A stretch of 64,000 bases of DNA, taken from Heliomicrobium gestii. GTDB taxonomy: Bacteria; Bacillota; Desulfitobacteriia; Heliobacteriales; Heliobacteriaceae. Position 1 is the first letter of the stretch. Each line of letters opens with the position of its first letter. Below, in pieces: positions 16,409-23,441 of this stretch. Made by a program: the position numbers and the translations under genes. The stretch lies in NCBI RefSeq assembly GCF_009877435.1, contig NZ_WXEX01000009.1, forward strand, positions 87,518 through 151,517, read 5' to 3'. The notes under the pieces were generated by a model. That model worked only from the letters and a program-made list of their open reading frames with translations, searched no databases and was not told the DNA's origin.

Positions 16409-16663
16409 TTGGCATATAAGGTTACTTGTCCCAGTTGTGGGAACAGGACCTTTCGCAGCAAGGGCGGCTATTGTCAATGCTCTCAATGCAACCTCGTCGG
16501 TTGGGAATGGAACCGCTCACCGGACGGAGAGACGGAGGAAGCGGGGTTGACCTGCCCGGATTGCGGGTACAACGACTTCCGGCGTGTCGTTACCGTGGAC
16601 TTCCGGTTCAGCCTCTATCGTTGTTCCGCCTGTATGTACACGCTGATGAAACCAAGTGAATAA
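16409..16663 (+). CDS. Small protein with two zinc ribbons
   Basis: 84 residues from a TTG at 16409 preceded by GGGGGAGGG. Two zinc-ribbon knuckle pairs: CPSCGNRTFRSKGGYCQCSQC (residues ~8-28) and CPDCGYNDF ... YRCSAC (~49-75). There is nothing else in the protein, so it is likely a small nucleic-acid- or protein-binding adaptor. Specific function unknown. Ends at the strong hairpin shared with the converging ferredoxin-like gene. Confidence 0.65.
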   Translation: MAYKVTCPSCGNRTFRSKGGYCQCSQCNLVGWEWNRSPDGETEEAGLTCPDCGYNDFRRVVTVDFRFSLYRCSACMYTLMKPSE

Positions 16664-16666
16664 AAA

Positions 16667-16715
16667 AGCGACAAGACGGAGCCAACCGGTTATGGTTGGC
16701 TCTCGTTCTGTCGCT
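16667..16715. terminator. Long bidirectional hairpin terminator
   Basis: AGCGACA...ACGGAGCCAACC pairs with GGTTGGCT...CGT..TGTCGCT around the loop GGTTAT. On the reverse strand it is followed by TTTTTTA, a good terminator for the gene ending at 16828. On the + strand it closes the zinc-ribbon gene. Confidence 0.85.
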
Positions 16716-16827
16716 TATAAACAATAGGGGTGCGCCCTTTCAGCGCTTTTTTGAGACCCCCATGATCAGGCCACGGCGAGGGACATCCGAATATCTTGTT
16801 AATGACCGTCAAGACAGGGCATTTCCT

Positions 16828-17601
16828 TTAGACCCCTTGGACGATGCGCCCGTCGGTGCCGATGATGACGATCTGCCAGGGGATGATCTTGCCGCTGGCG
16901 GCGAGGGCTTTCTTCACGGCGTTGACGATGCCGCCGCAGCAGGGAACCTCCATCCGGAGCACGGTCAGGCTCTGCAACTCATGGGTCGCCAGGATCTCCG
17001 TCAGTTTTTCGGCGTAGTCGATGTCATCCAGCTTCGGGCAGCCGATCAGGGTGATCTTGTTTTTCATGAACTCATGGTGAATCCCGGCATAGGCGAAGGC
17101 GGTGCAGTCGGCGGCGATGAGCAGGTGACAGTTGTCAAAGAAGGTCGCCCGTGGGGAGACGAGCTTCAGTTGGCAGGGCCATTGGCGCAGTTGCGACTCG
17201 ACCCCAGACTGTACGGGCGCGTCGGAACCGGCGGAGGGAGCTACCGGTTCGGATGTTCGTTGGAAAAGGCGAGTTTTCATGCCAGGGCAGCCGCTGGGGC
17301 TAGCGGGAGCAGTGGCGGGCCTATCGCAAGCGGAAGCGGCCCCGTGGGGATGGGCCTGTTTCCGTTCCTCTATCCGCTCTTTCACCGCCACTTCGTCAAA
17401 GGGTTCCGCTTCTCGTTCCACCAGCGTGATGGCGTCGGTGGGGCATTCGGGGAGGCAGTCGCCGAGACCGTCGCAGTAGACGTCAGAGACGAGTTTCGCC
17501 TTGCCCTCGACCAGTTGCAGGGCCCCTTCATGGCAGGCGGAGACGCAGAGCCCGCAGCCGTTGCATTTTTCCTCATTGATTGTGACGATTTTCCGTTTCA
17601 T
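16828..17601 (-). CDS. 4Fe-4S ferredoxin-type protein with C-terminal redox/electron-transfer domain
   Basis: 257 residues. The N-terminal ferredoxin part has a complete CNGCGLCVSACHEGAL cluster motif (residues ~14-29). A second motif, CDGLGDCLPECPTDAI, lacks one of the four Cys; this DGLGxCLxECP form is typical of the family. A poorly conserved linker of ~60 residues is followed by a conserved C-terminal domain (VSPRATFFDNCHLLIAADCTAFAYAG... LIGCPKLDD... LRMEVPCCGGIV) with conserved cysteines. Such proteins are common in anaerobes next to Crp/Fnr regulators. It is divergent from the Crp/Fnr gene, with an inverted repeat between them that may be the shared operator. The exact electron partner is unknown. 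Confidence 0.8.
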   Translation of the reverse strand: MKRKIVTINEEKCNGCGLCVSACHEGALQLVEGKAKLVSDVYCDGLGDCLPECPTDAITLVEREAEPFDEVAVKERIEERKQAHPHGAASACDRPATAPASPSGCPGMKTRLFQRTSEPVAPSAGSDAPVQSGVESQLRQWPCQLKLVSPRATFFDNCHLLIAADCTAFAYAGIHHEFMKNKITLIGCPKLDDIDYAEKLTEILATHELQSLTVLRMEVPCCGGIVNAVKKALAASGKIIPWQIVIIGTDGRIVQGV

Positions 17602-17667
17602 ATCGTGTATCCTCCTCTGGATTGGTTTGCTTTTGCATGTTCACTATAATAAAATTGAACGAAAAAA

Positions 17668-17687
17668 TCGGTAGCCATAGCTACCGA
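17668..17687. promoter_or_regulatory. 20-bp inverted repeat, candidate Crp/Fnr operator
   Basis: TCGGTAGC-CATA-GCTACCGA is a perfect 8-4-8 inverted repeat in the 108-base divergent region between the ferredoxin-like gene and the Crp/Fnr gene, 22 bases before the regulator's start. Size and symmetry suit a dimeric Crp/Fnr-family protein. It overlaps where a promoter for the regulator should be, suggesting autoregulation. Confidence 0.6.
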
Positions 17688-17709
17688 AAACGCGCAAAGG
17701 AATGAATCC

Positions 17710-18402
17710 ATGAACAGGGAAGAGATCCTCCGGCTGAGCGCCTGCCCGCTCTTCAACGGCCTGACACCCGAGGTGGTCAAGGCGATGCAGGTATGCCTTG
17801 AACCGAAAATTGCCCGGTATAAAAGGAACGATGTCATCGCCTTTGCCGGCGAAGCCTTTGACAGCATCGGCATTCTGCTCACAGGCGAAGCCCAGGTGAT
17901 CAAGGAAACGGCGGCCGGTCACCGAGCGATGATGGACATGCTCCGTCCCGGGGGCCTCTTTGGCGAGATCGTTGTCTTTTCCACCAACGCCAGCTGGCCG
18001 GCCACGGTCATCGCTCAGGAAGAGAGTCAGGTCATGTTCATCCCCCGGCGCAAGCTGATCGGTCAATGTGAACGCAGTTGCGACTGGCACCGCGTCATCA
18101 TCCAAAACATGCTTCGCATCATCTCCGAGAAGGCCATGATGCTGAACAAAAAAGTAGAGTACCTGTCCATCAAGAGCATGCGGGGAAAACTGAGCGCCTT
18201 TTTCTTGGAGCAGCAAAAAAAAGCCGGCGCCGCCACCTTTCGCTTGCCCATGAAGCGAAACGAACTGGCCGACTTTCTGAACGTGTCCCGGCCCTCTATG
18301 TCGAGGGAGATGGCGCGCATGCGTGAAGAGGGGTTGATCGATTTTCACCTGGAGACGGTGCGCATCATCGACATGGAGGCATTGCGAGACAGGTCTGAAT
18401 AA
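17710..18402 (+). CDS. Crp/Fnr family transcriptional regulator
   Basis: 230 residues. An N-terminal cyclic-nucleotide-binding-like beta-roll (residues ~10-120, with DSIGILLTGEAQVIKE and MLRPGGLFGEIVVF), a dimerisation helix, and a C-terminal winged helix-turn-helix KRNELADFLNVSRPSMSREMARMREEGLI (~190-218). There is no N-terminal Cys cluster as in Fnr. The effector pocket lacks an obvious cAMP-binding RS motif. The divergent ferredoxin-like gene is the likely target; similar pairs in anaerobes respond to nitrosative or redox stress, which is inference here. Confidence 0.9.
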   Translation: MNREEILRLSACPLFNGLTPEVVKAMQVCLEPKIARYKRNDVIAFAGEAFDSIGILLTGEAQVIKETAAGHRAMMDMLRPGGLFGEIVVFSTNASWPATVIAQEESQVMFIPRRKLIGQCERSCDWHRVIIQNMLRIISEKAMMLNKKVEYLSIKSMRGKLSAFFLEQQKKAGAATFRLPMKRNELADFLNVSRPSMSREMARMREEGLIDFHLETVRIIDMEALRDRSE

Positions 18403-18537
18403 TGGTGTTCCGAACAGCTGAGCTGCGCTTGTGGCTAAAATCGCTCATTCAAATATTTTTTATCTTTTTCATCAATACTAGAAGGAATTTTCTGAATTTT
18501 GAAGAAAGTCTATCTTCATCTTAGTGGAGGTGATGCC

Positions 18538-18939
18538 ATGTACGGACAACAGGCGATTCCCATGGTGGTTCGAGTCCCAGCGACCAGCCATCCGCCGATC
18601 CCCCATGGCCTTGTCGAGGCCGCGGCGTGGGGACCGGACGCCGGCGCGCCGAGCCCCACCCATCCGGTGATCCGTTGGGGTGGGTACACCTACTGGGTCT
18701 ACAACGTAGTCGCCCGCAATGGCATTGGCATCGTCGCCTATGACGAGGCGGCCAACGTTGTGGGACAATGGGAAAAACCCGGCGCCAGTCATATCTGGCA
18801 GATCACGGTGGAAGCGGACAGCCAGCGGGTCATCTTCTGGGGGCAGAGCAACTACCGGGTTGTCATGCGCTGGCATGAACTGTCCATTCCGCCCCTGGCT
18901 GTTCCTGCCCCGGCGACCACCTTCCATTTCGCGAACTGA
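18538..18939 (+). CDS. Protein of unknown function (133 aa)
   Basis: Start ATG 18538 is well supported by GGAGGTG 8 bases upstream. I do not recognise a family. The sequence is predicted rich in beta strands with many aromatics: VIRWGGYTYWVYNVV, GIGIVAYDEAANVVGQW, HIWQITVEADSQRVIFWG, YRVVMRWHEL. This pattern, with several short strand-turn-strand units ending in Trp, suggests one or two blades of a beta-sheet repeat fold. There is no signal peptide or membrane helix. It stands alone between the Crp/Fnr gene and a chemoreceptor, and ends at a very long perfect inverted repeat. Confidence 0.6.
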   Translation: MYGQQAIPMVVRVPATSHPPIPHGLVEAAAWGPDAGAPSPTHPVIRWGGYTYWVYNVVARNGIGIVAYDEAANVVGQWEKPGASHIWQITVEADSQRVIFWGQSNYRVVMRWHELSIPPLAVPAPATTFHFAN

Positions 18940-18942
18940 CAA

Positions 18943-18996
18943 CCGCATCGAAAAGCGAACCCGGCGGTCCACCGCCGGGTTCGCTTTTCGATGCGG
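18943..18996. terminator. 26-bp perfect inverted repeat with a 2-base loop
   Basis: Positions 18943-18968 and 18971-18996 are exact reverse complements; the arms begin CCGCATCGAAAAGCGAACCC. Such an RNA would form an extremely stable hairpin. The stem contains AAAA/TTTT inside, so a shorter terminator (CGAACCCGGCGG hairpin followed by CTTTTCG) is embedded. It lies 4 bases after the unknown 133-residue gene. Confidence 0.75.
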
Positions 18997-19304
18997 ACAG
19001 CGTTGCACACCGCAGTAGCGCCCGCTCATCTTCTCGTTCGTTACGTTGTCCCGAATCGCTTCGACGAAAGGCCCTGCGCCAGCTCTACCACAACGATCGT
19101 TGGCCGTTCAGCAGTTACCAAAAAAGCGAGCGTTTCTATGATAATATAAACCTTTTTCCGATAGAATTAGGTTCAACTTCATGAGCATGACATCCTTAGT
19201 GACAATCGACGTCGAGCAGGTTGCGAAAGTGAGAACCAGAAGGAGCCACAGCAAGCCCCAATCGTCCCGGTAATCAAGGCATTACTGTAGAGAGAGGGAA
19301 GGCC
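18997..19304. other. Intergenic stretch upstream of the CHASE4 chemoreceptor
   Basis: No gene seen. The AT-rich part at 19140-19175 (ATGATAATATAAACC) is the best candidate for a promoter of the downstream chemoreceptor; no other structure is noticed. Confidence 0.4.
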
Positions 19305-21245
19305 ATGTCGATTCGCAAACAGATCCTTTTTTGGTTGGTCATGTTCGCGCTGTTGCCGCTGTTGTTGGCAAGTGGTTTGAGTTATTTTTCTGTCAACAAG
19401 AGCTTGGCTGAGATCGAACGGGAACAGGCGCGCTTTGCCGGCGAGTCCACCGTAAACACCCTGGGTGTTCTGCTGCAGCGGGCAGAGGTGGCGGCGAAGA
19501 CCTATGCCTTTTGGGATGAGGCCCATGAGCATTTGAACGAAAACGAGAAAGAATGGATTCATAAGGAAATCATTGAAGGCGCGATCAATGATTATGAAAT
19601 GGACTTTGGTGTTGTCGCCGATCTGTCGGGAAATATCCTGGCTTCCTACGGAAAGGAGGGTTTCTCCGGTGATCTGCGCAAACATCCCTCCATAAAAAAG
19701 CTGATCGCCGGGGAGAAACTGATCTCCGGTTTTTACCAGGGCGAACAGGGGCTGGCCTTGATCGGCGCGGCCAAGATCTTGGAGTCAAAGGGCCTCGGTC
19801 TGCCGGTCGGTTATCTGGTTTTGGGCACATATGTGGACACGCCTCATCTGGAGACCGTGAAAAAGTTGGTGGGCGCCGATATCACCCTCTTTTCCGATCA
19901 GGGAAAATGGCTCATGACGACCGATGAAGGGCTCGCAACCGAACAACCGCCTGGTGAGGAAGTGAGCAAGCGCCAGGTGAAAGAGACCTACTACCTGAGC
20001 ACGATCCGTCCCCTTGCAGACATCAATGGCGATGTGGTCGCTCAGGTGGCGGCGGCGATCCCGGTGACGGCGAGCGTACAGACGGAGAAGAATATAAAAA
20101 TGGTCACTGTTGGCACATTGCTGGTGAGTCTCCTCATCGCCCTCGCTTTCGGCACAGCCACATCGGGCCGGTTGGCCAAACCGATCACCGCCACAGCGGA
20201 ATTGCTGCGGACGATCGCTGGCGGCGATCTGCGGCCTCGCGAGGTTCATGTTGAAGGGCAAGGGGAGATCAAAACCCTCATTGACGCCTACCGGACGATG
20301 GCGGAGAACCTGCGCGCGCTGATCCTGGGCGCCAATACCAGCGCCGATGAGGTTGCCCAATCATTCGATCTATTGAAGGTAAATATGAGCGATATTGAAA
20401 AAGCCACGGAAGAGATCACCAATGGCGTCCAAGAGGTGGCTGCTCGTTCCCAGGCTGTGGCCGAAACAGCAGAGCGTTCGGTCGATGTGGTCACCCAGAT
20501 CCAGGGAAACATCCATGCCATGATTCAAGAATTCGAAGAGACGCGGACCGTTTCCCGGGCAGCGGCCGAGTCGGCCCAGGGCGGCGCCCGCGTGATCGAT
20601 CAGGTGACCGCGCACATGGAGCGCATCCGGAAAAAGTCCATGGAAACGGAAGAGACCGTCACTGCCCTGGGTGAACAGTCACAGAAGATCAGCCAGATCA
20701 TTGAAACGATCACGGCGATCGCTAGCCAGACAAACCTGCTCGCCCTGAATGCGGCCATCGAGGCGGCGAGGGCGGGCGACCAGGGACGGGGGTTCGCCGT
20801 GGTGGCCGAAGAAGTGCGCAAACTGGCCGAGGAATCGGCTGCCGCCGCTGCTGAGATTCAGTCGATCGTCCAGCGCGTCTGTGAGGGAACGGAGGCATCG
20901 ATCCGAGCCATCGCCGAGGAAGCGGAGACCGTCCGGGACGGTTCCCTTTTGATTGAAAAATCGGGCCAGGTCTTTGCGGAGGTTGAGCGGATATCCACAC
21001 ACGTCGCCAGCCATGTGGAAACCATCGCCGACCGGGCGACAGAATTGCGCAGCCAGAGCGAAGCGGTGTTGCGCCAGGTGGCCGATGTGAAAGAAAACAT
21101 CGTTACGGTGACAGCCCATTCGCAGGTCATCGCCTCTGCCTCAGAGGAACAACTGGCCTCAGTACATGAAGGAACCGATTCGGCGTCCAGGTTAGATGTG
21201 ATGGCGCAACGGCTCAAGACCTTGACCGGGCAATTTTCCCTTTGA
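19305..21245 (+). CDS. Methyl-accepting chemotaxis protein with CHASE4-like sensor
   Basis: 646 residues. Start ATG with GAGAGAGGGAAGG upstream. First membrane helix ILFWLVMFALLPLLLASGLSYF; extracellular region of ~250 residues containing KTYAFWDEAHEHLNENEKEWIHKEI, the Trp-rich opening of CHASE4 domains, and VGYLVLGTYVDTPHLETVKKLVGADITLFS. Second membrane helix around VTVGTLLVSLLIALAFGTATSG, HAMP (RLAKPITATAELLRTIAGGDLRP), then the signalling coiled coil with tip [50 protein letters not shown]. It reports an unknown ligand to the chemotaxis kinase. Monocistronic by spacing. Confidence 0.92.
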   Translation: MSIRKQILFWLVMFALLPLLLASGLSYFSVNKSLAEIEREQARFAGESTVNTLGVLLQRAEVAAKTYAFWDEAHEHLNENEKEWIHKEIIEGAINDYEMDFGVVADLSGNILASYGKEGFSGDLRKHPSIKKLIAGEKLISGFYQGEQGLALIGAAKILESKGLGLPVGYLVLGTYVDTPHLETVKKLVGADITLFSDQGKWLMTTDEGLATEQPPGEEVSKRQVKETYYLSTIRPLADINGDVVAQVAAAIPVTASVQTEKNIKMVTVGTLLVSLLIALAFGTATSGRLAKPITATAELLRTIAGGDLRPREVHVEGQGEIKTLIDAYRTMAENLRALILGANTSADEVAQSFDLLKVNMSDIEKATEEITNGVQEVAARSQAVAETAERSVDVVTQIQGNIHAMIQEFEETRTVSRAAAESAQGGARVIDQVTAHMERIRKKSMETEETVTALGEQSQKISQIIETITAIASQTNLLALNAAIEAARAGDQGRGFAVVAEEVRKLAEESAAAAAEIQSIVQRVCEGTEASIRAIAEEAETVRDGSLLIEKSGQVFAEVERISTHVASHVETIADRATELRSQSEAVLRQVADVKENIVTVTAHSQVIASASEEQLASVHEGTDSASRLDVMAQRLKTLTGQFSL

Positions 21246-21414
21246 AACCGAAGGGAACTGGTTATGTGACCGGAGAACCCGATCAGAGGGGGGAATGACC
21301 CAAAAATCGAATCAAAAACAGGATTCGACTTACGAAAATTCACCTCTCCGAAACATCTCTTGAAGAAGGGTCGTCGGTCCAGCGAATTTATCTTTGTTTT
21401 TGTTCTTGCAAGGA

Positions 21415-21442
21415 TTGACATTTGCAAAATACGTAATAATAT
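21415..21442 (+). promoter_or_regulatory. Promoter of spoVG
   Basis: TTGACA (21415-21420), 16-base spacer, TAATAT (21437-21442), 36 bases upstream of the start codon. A good vegetative-type promoter; in Bacillus spoVG is driven by sigma-H, so an overlapping sigma-H element is possible. Confidence 0.65.
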
Positions 21443-21478
21443 AAGGTTAGGTTAACTTTTGAAGAGGGTGTTTCGAAC

Positions 21479-21763
21479 GTGAAGATCACAGACATTCGGA
21501 TTCGCAAACTGTATGTGGACAGCAAGATAAAAGCAATCTTCTCTGTAACATTCGATAGCGCCTTTGTCGTCCATGACGTCAAGGTGGTGGAAGGACCCAA
21601 TGGCCTGATCGTGGCCATGCCCAGCCGCAAGCGGCCAGATGGCAAATACTGCGACATTTTTCATCCCATCTCTGCTGACGCGCGCGAGGTCGTCTCTTCC
21701 GCTATCATGAGCGCCTACAATGAAGCGGTCGATCAAAGCAGTCAGGACGGGGTCACAGCTTGA
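21479..21763 (+). CDS. spoVG: SpoVG family regulator
   Basis: 94 residues with GTG start. The full family pattern is present: MKITDIRIRKLYVDSKIKAIFSVTFDSAFVVHDVKVVEGPNGLIVAMPSRKRPDGKYCDIFHPISADAREVVSSAIMSAYNE. SpoVG is a small nucleic-acid-binding regulator that affects septation, sporulation and envelope genes in Firmicutes. It has its own promoter and a terminator after it. The gene is short and complete. Confidence 0.96.
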   Translation: MKITDIRIRKLYVDSKIKAIFSVTFDSAFVVHDVKVVEGPNGLIVAMPSRKRPDGKYCDIFHPISADAREVVSSAIMSAYNEAVDQSSQDGVTA

Positions 21764-21839
21764 GCGGATCCCAAAGGGCGGGGCGCCCTCCTTTCCTTCC
21801 GCACAGCGCACGAATCGTATGCACGGAACAAACAGTCTG

Positions 21840-21872
21840 AACCGTTGCCCGAATGGCAGCGGTTTTTTCTTT
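21840..21872 (+). terminator. Terminator after spoVG
   Basis: AACCGTTGCC (21840-21849) pairs with GGCAGCGGTT (21855-21864), with one G-T pair, followed by TTTTCTTTT. It also sits at the 3' end of the converging creatininase-family gene. Confidence 0.8.
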
Positions 21873-22669
21873 TACGGATCCATGCGTAAGAATTTGTTCG
21901 TGAGGCCTTGGATCAAAGGAGGGGGAGGCCAGGCGACGCCTTTCAGAAGGTCCATGGCTGCGTCGGCCCAGATCTCCAGGCCAGGGAGCAATCGCTGCCC
22001 TTCTTCAGCGGAGGCCGCAGCAGGATTGCCCAAATACCCGCCGGACGCGCCTTTCTCCCGCCATGTGCCGGAGGAATGCAGGTTGTCGATCGCCACCGGG
22101 GAAAGTTGCCGCGCCGCTTCCCGGTCAACCTGTTCCGGATGCAGGGCCAGCATGAGCGATGTTTCGACGCGACCGGCATGAATGTCCGGAATGGCATTGG
22201 GCGCCGGATCATGAGGTAAATGGAAAAACCAGTGGGCAAAGGGCTCGGCGACCCTGAGCGGATGGTTCTTTTCGACCGCTGCGATGGCGGCGTGGATAGC
22301 GGCGAGATGGGCCGGCGATCCATGGGGAGAGACGACGACGGCATAGCGAAACCCCCACCGGCTCACCGAAGACAGCAGTTCAACGACCAAGGGGAAAAAG
22401 ACCTGTTCGGTCAGAGACAGGGTGCCGGGAAAATCAGCCGTTTCCCTGGCCACACCCAGGGGGATCAAGGGAAAGACATAGGGGCGGAGCGAAGACTGGC
22501 CTTCCAGTTTGACTGCTGACCGCCGGCATCCCTCGACGGCGCAATGGCAGTCGACTCCGATGGGGAGATGAGGGCCATGTTCTTCGAGCGGGACAATGGG
22601 CAAGAACAAGAGGCTCTTCTCCGGGTCGATCGAACCCAAGCTCGGCCAGGACATGGTGATGATCTCCAT
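21872..22669 (-). CDS. Creatininase family protein (metal-dependent amidohydrolase)
   Basis: 265 residues. Family motifs are LPIVPLEEHGPHLPIGVDC near residue 25-43 (Glu, His and Asp metal ligands), VVVSPHGSPAHLAA (~107-121, where many members have NGHGGN) and PDIHAGRVETSLMLAL (Glu ligand). The fold binds two divalent metals and opens cyclic amides; members include creatininase, the FAPy deformylase ArfB and MftE. The local context gives no substrate. The replaced NGHGGN motif puts it outside the classic creatininases. Start ATG 22669 after GGAGGACC. Confidence 0.82.
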   Translation of the reverse strand: MEIITMSWPSLGSIDPEKSLLFLPIVPLEEHGPHLPIGVDCHCAVEGCRRSAVKLEGQSSLRPYVFPLIPLGVARETADFPGTLSLTEQVFFPLVVELLSSVSRWGFRYAVVVSPHGSPAHLAAIHAAIAAVEKNHPLRVAEPFAHWFFHLPHDPAPNAIPDIHAGRVETSLMLALHPEQVDREAARQLSPVAIDNLHSSGTWREKGASGGYLGNPAAASAEEGQRLLPGLEIWADAAMDLLKGVAWPPPPLIQGLTNKFLRMDP

Positions 22670-22848
22670 GAGCGGTCCTCCTTCGACGGTTCGTCAATCT
22701 CTTGAAAGCGCGTCACTGGTTTTCAAAGAAAACGGAGCAGAAGAAGCGGTACACTCGCTGCTAGCCTATGCGTATAAAGATAGAAATGGCTATACCCATC
22801 ACATGAATTGTTCGTTGACGGATCGCTCCAGGAAAGGGCGAAAACACG

Positions 22849-23265
22849 ATGACCGGCTACATGCTGATGTTTGTCCTCCTCTGCTGGGGCTTGTGGCCGA
22901 TCATGGACAAGAAGTTCTTGACCGGCATCAATCCATGGTGGGGCATTTTCTGGGCCGAGCTATGTGGGCTGTTGTTTCTGCCGCTGTTGTACTGGATCGC
23001 GAAGAAGTACGGCGGTGATGTAGAGGGAGTGCCCGCGACGTTGGGATGGGGCTTTTTGAGTCGGTTGTTGGATCTGATGGGGCTTATGTTCTTCTATATT
23101 TTGTTGAGCAAAAATCCTGCCGGATGGACGATCATAACGGTATCCATGTACCCGTTAGTGACCCTTTTCTTTGGCATCCTCTTCTTTGGGGAGACATTGA
23201 ACGGGCGGGTGCTGATGGGGAGCGCCTGTGTGCTCAGTGGGCTCATGTTGCTGATGCGACGATAG
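22849..23265 (+). CDS. Half-size EamA/DMT-type transporter
   Basis: 138 residues with four to five membrane helices, i.e. one of the two halves of a normal ~290-residue EamA transporter. Landmarks: MLMFVLLCWGLWPIMDKK at the N-terminus and NPAGWTIITVSMYPLVTLFFGILFFGETLNGRVLMGSACVLSGLMLLM, the conserved C-terminal EamA helix pair. Half-size members are known to act as dimers. There is no partner gene next to it. The ATG at 22849 has AGGAAAGGG upstream; the ATG at 22861 is an alternative. The substrate is unknown. Confidence 0.78.
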   Translation: MTGYMLMFVLLCWGLWPIMDKKFLTGINPWWGIFWAELCGLLFLPLLYWIAKKYGGDVEGVPATLGWGFLSRLLDLMGLMFFYILLSKNPAGWTIITVSMYPLVTLFFGILFFGETLNGRVLMGSACVLSGLMLLMRR

Positions 23266-23284
23266 CCTGTTCGGTGGAACTTTC

Positions 23285-23323
23285 ATCGCGCCGCCTGCGT
23301 CTTTTAGGCAGGGGGCGATTTTT
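23285..23323 (+). terminator. Terminator after the DMT gene
   Basis: ATCGCGCCGCCTGC pairs with GCAGGGGGCGAT (one bulge), followed by TTTTT; 20 bases after the stop. Confidence 0.8.
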
Positions 23324-23441
23324 CTGCCGTTTTAGGGTAGGGGGACATGCTGGTCTTACAGATCATGGGAAAGGGAATTTGTGTTTTAAGGGCGAAGTTA
23401 CCTTTAATAATCCAAATCGAAACGGAGAGATTTGTTCAAAG

